Below, piece after piece: positions 34,901 through 42,618 of a stretch of DNA of 63,499 nucleotides. How positions within the stretch are numbered: the first letter of the stretch is position 1; each line of letters opens with the position of its first letter. Below the pieces are notes generated by a model that did not search any database, was not told where the DNA came from, and worked only from the letters and a program-made list of their open reading frames with translations. The stretch comes from JAAYZQ01 sp034428935 (GTDB lineage Bacteria > Chloroflexota > Anaerolineae > JAAYZQ01): contig DAOUHB010000044.1 in NCBI GenBank assembly GCA_034428935.1, positions 1 to 63,499 of the forward strand. The letters run 5' to 3'. The position numbers and the translations under genes were made by a program.

Positions 34901-35722
34901 ATGAAACTGGAAGGCAAAGTAGCACTCATCACCGGGGCGGGCACCGGCATAGGCGCCGCCATTGCCGAGCGGTTCGTTGCCGACGGGGCAAGGATATGCA
35001 TCACCGGCCGCCGCAAGGAGGTGCTCGACAGGGTGGCCCAGTCGTTGCCGCCCGGCCGGGTACTGCGCTGCGTTGGCGACGTGACCAGGTTCGAAGACGT
35101 CACGCGAATGGTCGAGACGGCCCTCGTGTTCAACGGCAAGCTCGACGTGCTGGTGAACAACGCGGCGATTGACCCCGGCGGTACGACCGTCGTTGACATC
35201 GATCCGGAGATCTGGCACCGGGTCCTGGAGACAAACCTCACCGGCCCCTTGTACCTCATGAAAGCGTCCATCCCGCACATGATCAAGGGGGGCGGCGGCT
35301 CGATCATCAACATCGCCTCCCTGGGAGGGCTGCGCTGCCTGCCCGGAATGCCAGCCTACTGTGCCTCAAAGGCGGGTCTCATCATGCTCACCAAGCAGGT
35401 AGCGCTGGATTTTGGTCCGGCCAGGATCCGGTGCAACGCGGTCTGCCCGGGCGGCACGCGGACAGAGATGCTGGAAACGTCCCTCAGCCCCCTGGCGGAA
35501 GCCCTTGGAACGGACCTGGACGGCGTCTTTGAGCGTATATCGTCGATGGTTCCGCTCAGGCGGACGGCCAGCCCCGCCGAGATCACCGGCATTTGCAGTT
35601 ACCTCGCCAGCGATGATTCCACCTTTATGACCGGGTCCGTGCTGCTCATCGATGGTGGGGCGGCGATTGTCGACGTTTCGGGCGCTGCGCTGTCCAACGT
35701 CGGCGTGAAGTGGGGCGTTTGA
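34901..35722 (+). CDS. Short-chain dehydrogenase/reductase (SDR)
   Basis: I chose ATG 34901 over GTG 34889. The 273 residues are a classical SDR: cofactor site TGAGTGIG (11-18), NNAA (85-88), N111, S139, and catalytic Y152 and K156 in AYCASKAG. The proline/glycine motif is VCPGGTRTEM. In this operon it might oxidise a beta-hydroxyacyl-CoA or an aromatic alcohol, but the substrate is not determined by sequence. Confidence 0.9.
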   Translation: MKLEGKVALITGAGTGIGAAIAERFVADGARICITGRRKEVLDRVAQSLPPGRVLRCVGDVTRFEDVTRMVETALVFNGKLDVLVNNAAIDPGGTTVVDIDPEIWHRVLETNLTGPLYLMKASIPHMIKGGGGSIINIASLGGLRCLPGMPAYCASKAGLIMLTKQVALDFGPARIRCNAVCPGGTRTEMLETSLSPLAEALGTDLDGVFERISSMVPLRRTASPAEITGICSYLASDDSTFMTGSVLLIDGGAAIVDVSGAALSNVGVKWGV

Positions 35723-35775
35723 GAGAGGGTCTGGCAGGCAGCAACACATCAATCCCTTGTGAGGAGAGGCGCACA

Positions 35776-36564
35776 ATGCCACAGGAAGAAGGCACACCGG
35801 ATTACAAGTACGAGGACTATGCGGAGGAAGTGACGATCAACCGTCTCCCCCAGTCCGAGGCGTTGGTGAACGAGACGATAGACATCACCCTCGACTCGGG
35901 GAGTTGCTACCACCTGGAGTTTGTGGAACGCAACAAGGTCGCCTGGCAAAGTGGAGGAGAGCGGGGCACGGACTGGTGCGAGGTGGTGGAGGTAGCGCCG
36001 CAAACCTATTTCGTCGACATGACCTTTGCCCATCAGCCTCGACAATCGCAGACCTTTGTCGTCAACGTCGAAACCCGGCAGGTGCTCGGGGTCCGCACCA
36101 TCCTGCGCGAGGGCGACGTCGGCAAAGAGCCCCGCGCGGTCCACGAGTTCTCTCCCGGCGTGCTCGGCGATCCGGCGATCCGGCCCGCGGGGCGCAAGCC
36201 GGCGCCGACGCGCGATCTGGTCGGCTTGCGCGGGCTGTATGACTACGGTCCAAACCAGATCATGGAGCACATCTACATCAGCTCAGAGCGCTATGTCTGG
36301 CAGGGCATCATCGGGCCACTGCGAGGCCAGGCCGACGTCGACATGGCTTCCTACTACAAGTTTGACGACAATCAGTACATCTTTGCCTTTCGTGAATTTG
36401 GCTTGCCCGTCTCCACAGTGTTGTTTTACAACTGGGATCAGATGCGGTTGACGGGCAAGTTCCTGGCCGTCGGCGACGACGGGACGGTCGCCAACACCCC
36501 GGCCGGCGCCTTTATCCACAAGCTGTCCATGGCCTTTTATCCTCTCGACAGACAGCCGGTATAA
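35776..36564 (+). CDS. MoaF-like (calycin-fold) protein
   Basis: I chose ATG 35776, preceded by GAGGAGAGG. The 262 residues look like two beta-rich domains. The N-terminal one contains ETIDITLDSGSCYHLEFVER; the C-terminal one contains QIMEHIYISSERYVWQGIIG, YYKFDDNQYIFAFRE and NTPAGAFIHKL, the pattern of the MoaF C-terminal domain. The name comes from a Klebsiella gene linked to monoamine regulation; the biochemical role is poorly known. Neighbouring an SDR and CoA transferases suggests a ligand-binding or hydratase-like role on an aromatic compound (inference). Confidence 0.6.
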   Translation: MPQEEGTPDYKYEDYAEEVTINRLPQSEALVNETIDITLDSGSCYHLEFVERNKVAWQSGGERGTDWCEVVEVAPQTYFVDMTFAHQPRQSQTFVVNVETRQVLGVRTILREGDVGKEPRAVHEFSPGVLGDPAIRPAGRKPAPTRDLVGLRGLYDYGPNQIMEHIYISSERYVWQGIIGPLRGQADVDMASYYKFDDNQYIFAFREFGLPVSTVLFYNWDQMRLTGKFLAVGDDGTVANTPAGAFIHKLSMAFYPLDRQPV

Positions 36565-36725
36565 GGCTTGGCGGACAGTCCGTCTGCTCGGGCGTCACAG
36601 AGCAACTGCGGTCTCTGGAGACTATCGGAGGTTGAGGCTGCTCCAAACAGTCGCGGGGTGAATGCGACTCTATCGATATCGATCCGGCACCGGGCATCGC
36701 AGAGATAGAAAGGACTCTGATCGTT

Positions 36726-38060
36726 ATGGCAGAAGGCACGTGGAAGGATTACAAGGAAACGAAAAACTCCAAGCCGTTGCCGTTGAGAGGCGTCCGGGTG
36801 CTTGAGGTGTGCACTCTCCTGCTGGGTCCTTCCGGACCGGGTTTCCTGTCGAGGTTGGGAGCCGAGGTTATCAAGTGTGAGATGCCGCCCCTGGGCGATA
36901 CATTGCGCAGCCTGGTCCCCTTTGGCTATTTCTTCAGGGACCAGAGTACATCGTTCATCCGGCCCAATCCCAACAAGTACTGGCTGGGCCTGGACCTGCA
37001 CAAGCCTGAAGGGCAGGCGATCTTTCGGGAGCTCGCGGCCAAGGCCGACGTTATCGAAGAGAACCAGAGGCCGGGGGTGATGGAACGCTGGAACGTGGGC
37101 TACCGGCAGATCAAGGAGATCAACCCCGGCATCATCTATATCTCCAAGACCGGCTTTGGCCAGTGGGGCCAGTTTGCGAGAGAAAATCGGCCCAGCAACG
37201 ACGGCGCGGCCCAGGCGATGTCGGGCTATGCCTGGATGTCGAGTTTCCCCGGGCAAAGGCCCCTCAAGAACCGGCTGTACATCTGCGACAGCTATGGCGC
37301 GTTGATGGGCGAGGTGGCCGTCCTGGCGGCCCTCCATCACCGGCGAAAGACCGGGAAGGGGCAGTTCATTGAGCTGTCGCAGAGCGAGAGCATCATGAGG
37401 ACCATGTCCTGGGTCTGGCCTTACCAGCAGATCACGGGCGAGTCGGCCATGCCCGCGGGCAACAGGGATGTATCGATCTGCCCGGCCGACACCTTTCGCT
37501 GCGCCGACGACTCCTTTGTCGCGCTGGCGGCGCCCGATCCGGACGAGTTCAGGGGCCTGTGCATTGCCATGGGAAGGCCGGAGCTGGCCGATGATCCCAG
37601 GTTCAAGGACCACCTGACCCGCCTCCGGGAGGAAAACGCCGCCGCCCTCCTGGCCATCATTGCCGCGTGGGTGAGAACCAGGACGCCCGCGGAGGTCGAG
37701 GCCCTGGCCGAGAAGCACGGGTTCGCCGCCTCGCACATCCATAACATCCGGGATGTGGTGGAGGATGAGCACTTCCGGGAGCGCGGCTTTGTGACCGAGG
37801 TCGACGACCCTGTCATCGGCCCGTTCCTGGATTACGAGTTCCCGGTGATGATGTCCCGGACCCCGCCGAGGGTCAGTTGGACCATCAGGCCCGTGGGCTT
37901 TGACAACGAATACATCATGACGAATCGTCTGGGCAAGAACGAGGACGAGATCAACCGTCTGTACCAGTGCGGCGCCCTGGGCAAATGGGCCGACGTGCGC
38001 GGGCGCCGGCCGCCTCCCGACTGGGACGGCAAAGCCGGGCTGATCATGTCGAGGGACTAG
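36726..38060 (+). CDS. Class III (CaiB/BaiF) CoA-transferase subunit with catalytic Asp
   Basis: The 444 residues follow the CaiB/BaiF fold: LPLRGVRVLEVCTLLLGPSG, GFLSRLGAEVIKCE, LGLDLHKPEGQAIFRELAAKADV and TGKGQFIELSQSES. The nucleophilic aspartate of the family (D169 in formyl-CoA transferase) falls at D188 in ICDSYGALMGEVAVLAAL. Known members transfer CoA between acids without forming free intermediates; BbsEF activates benzylsuccinate. The next gene encodes a second subunit lacking this residue. Confidence 0.88.
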   Translation: MAEGTWKDYKETKNSKPLPLRGVRVLEVCTLLLGPSGPGFLSRLGAEVIKCEMPPLGDTLRSLVPFGYFFRDQSTSFIRPNPNKYWLGLDLHKPEGQAIFRELAAKADVIEENQRPGVMERWNVGYRQIKEINPGIIYISKTGFGQWGQFARENRPSNDGAAQAMSGYAWMSSFPGQRPLKNRLYICDSYGALMGEVAVLAALHHRRKTGKGQFIELSQSESIMRTMSWVWPYQQITGESAMPAGNRDVSICPADTFRCADDSFVALAAPDPDEFRGLCIAMGRPELADDPRFKDHLTRLREENAAALLAIIAAWVRTRTPAEVEALAEKHGFAASHIHNIRDVVEDEHFRERGFVTEVDDPVIGPFLDYEFPVMMSRTPPRVSWTIRPVGFDNEYIMTNRLGKNEDEINRLYQCGALGKWADVRGRRPPPDWDGKAGLIMSRD

Positions 38061-38099
38061 ATCGATCGTTCATCGCTGCGTCAAGGAAAGGTGGCAAGG

Positions 38100-39440
38100 A
38101 TGGGGCGCATGGAACTACCCGCTTGGGAGGACTGGATCAGGGAACGGGATGACCCGCGGCTTGCGCAGTTCCAGGCCGAGGCCCTGGACGATATCACCGT
38201 GTTGGACTTGAGCTACAAGAGCTTTGCAGGCTCTTATTGCAGCTCCATGTTGGCCGAATTCGGGGCCGAGGTCTTGAGGGTGGAGCCGCCGCAGGGCGAT
38301 TTCCTCAGGACCTGCACGCCATACGGCATCCTGCACAAGGGCGAGGGCCTCAATTACCTGTCCGAGGGCAGAAACAAGTTTCACATTACTCTGAACCTCG
38401 AAAGGCCGGAGGCCAGAGAGATCCTCAAGGGCCTGGCGAGCCGGGCGGACGTGCTGATCGAGACCTACCCGCCGGGAGTCATGCACGATTGGGGCATCGG
38501 CTACGAGCAGTTGAGCCGGATCAATCCGGGGCTGATCTTTGCGTCCATCACGGCCTTCGGACAGTTTGGGCCCATGAGCGCCAGCCGCATGGCGGACTAT
38601 GACAACATCATCCAGGCCAGGTCGGGAGCACAATACGACACCGGAGAGATGCTGCCGGAGGGCAAAACCTACGACGACTGTCCCTGGGCCATTCCCACCA
38701 AGGCCGGCCCGTGGATAGGCTGGGTCCAGGCCGGAACGTCCATGGCGGTGGGCATTCTGGCGGCCCTCTACTGGAGGGATCTCACCGGGGAGGGGCAGGC
38801 GCTGGACGTCGCATCGGCCGAAGCCCTCGTCTGCCTGGAGGACTGGGCCGGAGTGTGGTACCAGGGCGCGGGAGTCGTCAACGAGCGCTTTGGCAACCTG
38901 AATACGGCCGGGTGGCTGTACTGCTTCGCGCCAACCCGCGACGGCGCCGTCTTTCTGGGTGCCCTGAGGCTGGAGATGTGGCAGGCCTTTGCCGACATGG
39001 TGGGCAAGTGGGACGAGTGGGGCGCTGCCGATTGGAAGGACCTGGCCGAGTTCTCGGAAAGGGAAGAGCAGTTGAAATGGGCATCGTTGGTCTTTGCCGA
39101 GACGCGCAAGTACACCAACGAGCAACTGGTGGCCATGTCGGTAGAATACGCAAAGCATGGGCGCCTGGCGCCCATCACTCCGGTCGTGGCCCCCGTCTGT
39201 TCGCCCCAGGAGACCATGCTCGAAGCGAACTGGCTTGACAGGGGCATCTTTGCTCCGGTGATTGACCCTGTGTATGGCGAGGTGATCGTCGCTCAATCGC
39301 AGCACAAGATGACCGAATCGCCCATCAGGACCAAGTGGGTGTGCCGGCCGGTGGGCTATGACAACGAGCACGTCTATCTCAAGTACATGGGCTTCGGACC
39401 TCGCAGGCTGAAGGCGTTGAAACAGGCCGGCGTCATCTAG
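38100..39440 (+). CDS. Class III CoA-transferase subunit lacking the catalytic Asp
   Basis: I chose ATG 38100, with AAGGAAAGG at good spacing; GTG 38091 is possible. The 446 residues are clearly CaiB/BaiF-like (DDITVLDLSYKSFAGSYCSS, MLAEFGAEVLRVEPPQGDFL, GLASRADVLIETYPPGVM). The position of the active-site Asp, counted from the conserved LAAL, is W208 (WIGWVQAGTSMAVGILAAL). It is therefore probably the non-catalytic half of a heterodimer with the product of the gene before it. It may form the acyl-CoA pocket. Confidence 0.85.
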   Translation: MGRMELPAWEDWIRERDDPRLAQFQAEALDDITVLDLSYKSFAGSYCSSMLAEFGAEVLRVEPPQGDFLRTCTPYGILHKGEGLNYLSEGRNKFHITLNLERPEAREILKGLASRADVLIETYPPGVMHDWGIGYEQLSRINPGLIFASITAFGQFGPMSASRMADYDNIIQARSGAQYDTGEMLPEGKTYDDCPWAIPTKAGPWIGWVQAGTSMAVGILAALYWRDLTGEGQALDVASAEALVCLEDWAGVWYQGAGVVNERFGNLNTAGWLYCFAPTRDGAVFLGALRLEMWQAFADMVGKWDEWGAADWKDLAEFSEREEQLKWASLVFAETRKYTNEQLVAMSVEYAKHGRLAPITPVVAPVCSPQETMLEANWLDRGIFAPVIDPVYGEVIVAQSQHKMTESPIRTKWVCRPVGYDNEHVYLKYMGFGPRRLKALKQAGVI

Positions 39441-39486
39441 GTAGAGGGTTTCACGTTGATGGTGAATCACACTTAAGGAGGCCAAA

Positions 39487-41361
39487 ATGTATTCGGGAGG
39501 GTATGCGGGCAAGATACTCCGCATCAATCTCAGCAACAAGACGTCGAAAGAAGAACCGCTGCCGGAAGAAATGGCGCGAAATTTCATCGGTGGCGCAGGT
39601 TTTGGCATCAAGCACCTCTTTGACGAGCTAGAGCCGGGCGCGGATCCTCTCGGGCCCGACAACATCCTCGTCTTTGCGCCTGGACCTTTTACGGGGGCCG
39701 GCGTCCCATGCGCGAGCAGGATGTCGGTGACGGCCAAGTCGCCCCTGACCGGGGCCGTGGGCATGGCCCTGTCGGGAGGCCAGTTCCCCGCCGAGATCAA
39801 ATTCGCCGGGTGGGACGCGATCATCATAGAGGGCAAGGCCGAAAAACCAACCTACGTCGCCATCAAGGGAAAGGACGTGCGGTTCCGTGACGCCGACGGG
39901 TGCTGGGGGACGCTCACCTTCGATTGCCAGCAGATCATCAAGAACGAGCTGCACGACCAGAACGTGCGGGTCTGCTGCATCGGTCCGGCAGGCGAGCACC
40001 TGAGCAAGCTGGCGTGCATCGTCAACGAGCGCAGGGCTGTCGGGCGCAAGGGCCTGGGCGCCGTCATGGGATCAAAGAACCTGAAGGCCATCGCCATCCG
40101 GGGGACCGGCACGGTGGCTGTCGCATCGGAAGAGAAATACAAAGCAGGCCGGAGCGCACTGCTCAAGGCTTTCAAGGAGAGCCCGGTCCTCTATACCGAG
40201 TTCTCCCAGCACGGCACCCCCATGGTCACCGATCTCACCGGGGCCATGGGCGTCCTCCCGGCCAAGAACTGGACCGCAACAGGCGAGTTTGTGCCCATCG
40301 AAGGCATCGGCCGGGACGCGCAAGCCACCCGAAAGGTGGGCAGGGAGCACTGCTACGACTGCCCTGTCGGCTGCAGCCAGCTCAAGCTCGCCAGGACGGG
40401 CCCGTACGCCGGCATCCTGACGGAGGGCCCCGACTTTGAGACGGTCTACTCCTTTGGGAGCTGCGTCGGCATCGACCAGGTCGATCCCATCATCGCCGCC
40501 GACCGGCTTGCCGACGAGCTGGGCCTGGACACCATTTCCGCAGGCGTCACCGTGGCTTTCGCCATGGAGCTTTTTGAGAAGGGGCTCCTTACCCTGGAGG
40601 ATACGGACGGCATCGACCTGCGTTTCGGCAACGACCAGGCCCTGATGGTCCTCCTGCGCAAAATGGCCTTCCGCGAGGGCCTGGGCGACGTCCTCGCCGA
40701 CGGCAGCCTGGCGGCAGCGAAAAGGATCGGCAAGGGGACGGCCAAGTACGCCATGCAGGTCAAGGGGCTGGAGCTTCCCGGCTACGACGTGCGGGCGCTC
40801 AAGGCCCACGGCCTGGGCTATGCCACCTCCTACACGGGCGCCGATCACTGCCGGGGCTATGCTTTCCAGGAGGTCTTTGGCGTGCCCATCCCCTGGGAGG
40901 TCGATCGCTTTGCCGTGGAAAACAAGGGCAAGCTCACCATATGGAACCAGGATGTCCGCACGTCGACCCTGGACTGCGCCCCCATGTGCGCCTTCCTCCT
41001 CGATATGGCAGTCCCCGCGACTGCCTGCCAGAACACGGCAACGCTGATGGAGGCGGTAACGGGATTGGCCTTTACTCCCGAGGAGGTAATGAAGGTGGGC
41101 GAGCGGGTCAACAACCTCGCCAGGGCCTTTAACGCGCGGGAAGGCTTCTCTCGCGCCGACGACACCTTGCCCGAGAGATTGATGACGGAGCCTCTGCCTG
41201 CCGGCGCCTCCCGGGGACACCTCATCAGCAGACAAGATCTGGACACGATGCTTGACGAGTACTACTCGCTGCGGGGCTGGGATGTGGAGACGGGAACCCC
41301 GAGCCGGGGAAAACTGACGGACCTGGGATTGGCATACGTGGCGGACGCCCTGGGATTGTAG
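39487..41361 (+). CDS. Aldehyde:ferredoxin oxidoreductase (tungsten/molybdenum pterin enzyme)
   Basis: The 624 residues match the AOR family from MYSGGYAGKILRINLSNKTS to the C-terminus. The [4Fe-4S] cysteines are C289, C292, C296 and C501, and the pterin-binding stretches lie around RRAVGRKGLGAVMGSKNLKA and EGPDFET. Known AORs oxidise aldehydes, including aromatic ones, to acids with ferredoxin as acceptor and a tungsto-bispterin cofactor. TTAAGGAGG precedes the ATG. In this operon the likely substrate is the benzaldehyde released by the hydratase/lyase encoded downstream. Confidence 0.93.
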   Translation: MYSGGYAGKILRINLSNKTSKEEPLPEEMARNFIGGAGFGIKHLFDELEPGADPLGPDNILVFAPGPFTGAGVPCASRMSVTAKSPLTGAVGMALSGGQFPAEIKFAGWDAIIIEGKAEKPTYVAIKGKDVRFRDADGCWGTLTFDCQQIIKNELHDQNVRVCCIGPAGEHLSKLACIVNERRAVGRKGLGAVMGSKNLKAIAIRGTGTVAVASEEKYKAGRSALLKAFKESPVLYTEFSQHGTPMVTDLTGAMGVLPAKNWTATGEFVPIEGIGRDAQATRKVGREHCYDCPVGCSQLKLARTGPYAGILTEGPDFETVYSFGSCVGIDQVDPIIAADRLADELGLDTISAGVTVAFAMELFEKGLLTLEDTDGIDLRFGNDQALMVLLRKMAFREGLGDVLADGSLAAAKRIGKGTAKYAMQVKGLELPGYDVRALKAHGLGYATSYTGADHCRGYAFQEVFGVPIPWEVDRFAVENKGKLTIWNQDVRTSTLDCAPMCAFLLDMAVPATACQNTATLMEAVTGLAFTPEEVMKVGERVNNLARAFNAREGFSRADDTLPERLMTEPLPAGASRGHLISRQDLDTMLDEYYSLRGWDVETGTPSRGKLTDLGLAYVADALGL

Positions 41362-41368
41362 CTTCGCG

Positions 41369-41656
41369 ATGAAGGTTACGCTCCATACCATTCTGGGGCT
41401 CAAGGAGGTGGTCGGCCAGAGGCTGACGGAGGTTGACCTTCCCGACGGAGCGACGGTGGGCGACTGCCTGACATACATGAAAGAACGCTGGGGAGAGGGA
41501 CTCTCCGGTCGCCTTCTCGATCCCGAGGGTGGCGCCGTTCTTCCTTACGTGCGGATCATGGTCAACGGCCAGGCGATCCAGTTTCTGGATGGTCTGGGGA
41601 CCGTGTTGAGAGAGGGTGATGAGGTCCTCATCCTGCCGCCTGCCTCTGGAGGTTAG
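41369..41656 (+). CDS. MoaD/ThiS-like sulfur carrier
   Basis: The 95 residues form a beta-grasp protein with the diagnostic C-terminal Gly-Gly (PPASGG) that is thiocarboxylated to carry sulfur. It begins 7 bases after the AOR stop, the usual place for a dedicated MoaD-like partner in AOR operons, where it would help build the pyranopterin dithiolene. Confidence 0.9.
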   Translation: MKVTLHTILGLKEVVGQRLTEVDLPDGATVGDCLTYMKERWGEGLSGRLLDPEGGAVLPYVRIMVNGQAIQFLDGLGTVLREGDEVLILPPASGG

Positions 41657-41758
41657 GGCTCCAGGGGCAGGCAGCGAACCGGCGCGAAGGGGCAGGGCTT
41701 GACGGCCCTAACGGGCAGATGCACAGCCCGAGACAATAACCTGGAAAGGAGCAATATC

Positions 41759-42604
41759 TTGGCAGGCCTTGATATCAACGTGGATCCGAACGTCGTCCGG
41801 CTCGAATACGAGGATGGAGTGGCGTGGGTCACCCTCAATCGGCCGGAGAAGCGAAATGCACTCAATCCGGCCATCAGCATCCGCATGCTGGAAATCCTCG
41901 ACGAGGTCGAGTCCGACGATCGTTGTGGCGTGATGGTCCTGACGGGGGAAGGCACGGCCTTCTCGGCGGGCATGGACATCAAGGAGTACTTCCGGGACAT
42001 GAAGGATCAGCCGCGCATCGTGAACCTCAAGGTGCGGCGGCTGAACTATGAATGGCAGTGGCGTCGGCTGCGATACTTTGAGAAGCCGACCATCGCGATG
42101 GTGAACGGCTGGTGCTTCGGTGGGGCTTTCCTGCCGGTGGTGTCCTGCGATCTGGCCATCGCCGCCGAGGAGGCGCAATTTGGCCTGTCGGAAGTCAACT
42201 GGGGCATCCTGCCGGCCGGCAACGTAAGCCGGGCCCTGGCCGAGACGATGCGGACGCGAGACGCGCTCTATTACATCATGACCGGCCAGCTATTCGACGG
42301 CCGCAAGGCAGCCGAGATGGGCCTGGTCAACGAGGCGGTGCCACTGGCCCAGCTCCGCCAGCGGGTCCGCGAGCTGGCCGACGTCCTCCTGGAAAAGAGC
42401 CCCGCCGTCCTGAAAGGGGCCAAAGACGCCTTCAAGAGGGTGCAAGACCTGGACTGGGACCTGTCGGAAGACTATCTCATCTCGAAGCAGGAGCAGCTCT
42501 GGTTCGTCGCCGGCGAAGAGCGCGAGGAGGGCTTCAGGCAGTTCCTGGATGAGAAGAGCTTCAAGCCCGGCCTTGGGATGTACAAGAGGCCCGGCAAGAA
42601 ATAG
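41759..42604 (+). CDS. 4-hydroxycinnamoyl-CoA hydratase/lyase (HCHL)-like crotonase
   Basis: I chose TTG 41759, with AAAGGAG eight bases ahead. The 281 residues align with Pseudomonas HCHL from beginning to end, e.g. LNRPEKRNAL, GMDIKEYFRD, KPTIAMVNGWCFGG, FGLSEVNWGI, YYIMTG, KAAEMGLVNE and KPGLGMYKR. HCHL hydrates feruloyl- or p-coumaroyl-CoA and cleaves it to vanillin or 4-hydroxybenzaldehyde plus acetyl-CoA. The essential Glu143 and Tyr75 equivalents (E145, Y77) are kept. From memory of the alignment, Ser123 and Tyr239 are replaced by L125 and I241, so the ring substituents accepted may differ. Confidence 0.88.
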   Translation: MAGLDINVDPNVVRLEYEDGVAWVTLNRPEKRNALNPAISIRMLEILDEVESDDRCGVMVLTGEGTAFSAGMDIKEYFRDMKDQPRIVNLKVRRLNYEWQWRRLRYFEKPTIAMVNGWCFGGAFLPVVSCDLAIAAEEAQFGLSEVNWGILPAGNVSRALAETMRTRDALYYIMTGQLFDGRKAAEMGLVNEAVPLAQLRQRVRELADVLLEKSPAVLKGAKDAFKRVQDLDWDLSEDYLISKQEQLWFVAGEEREEGFRQFLDEKSFKPGLGMYKRPGKK

Positions 42605-42618
42605 GGTGCAGGCGCCAT

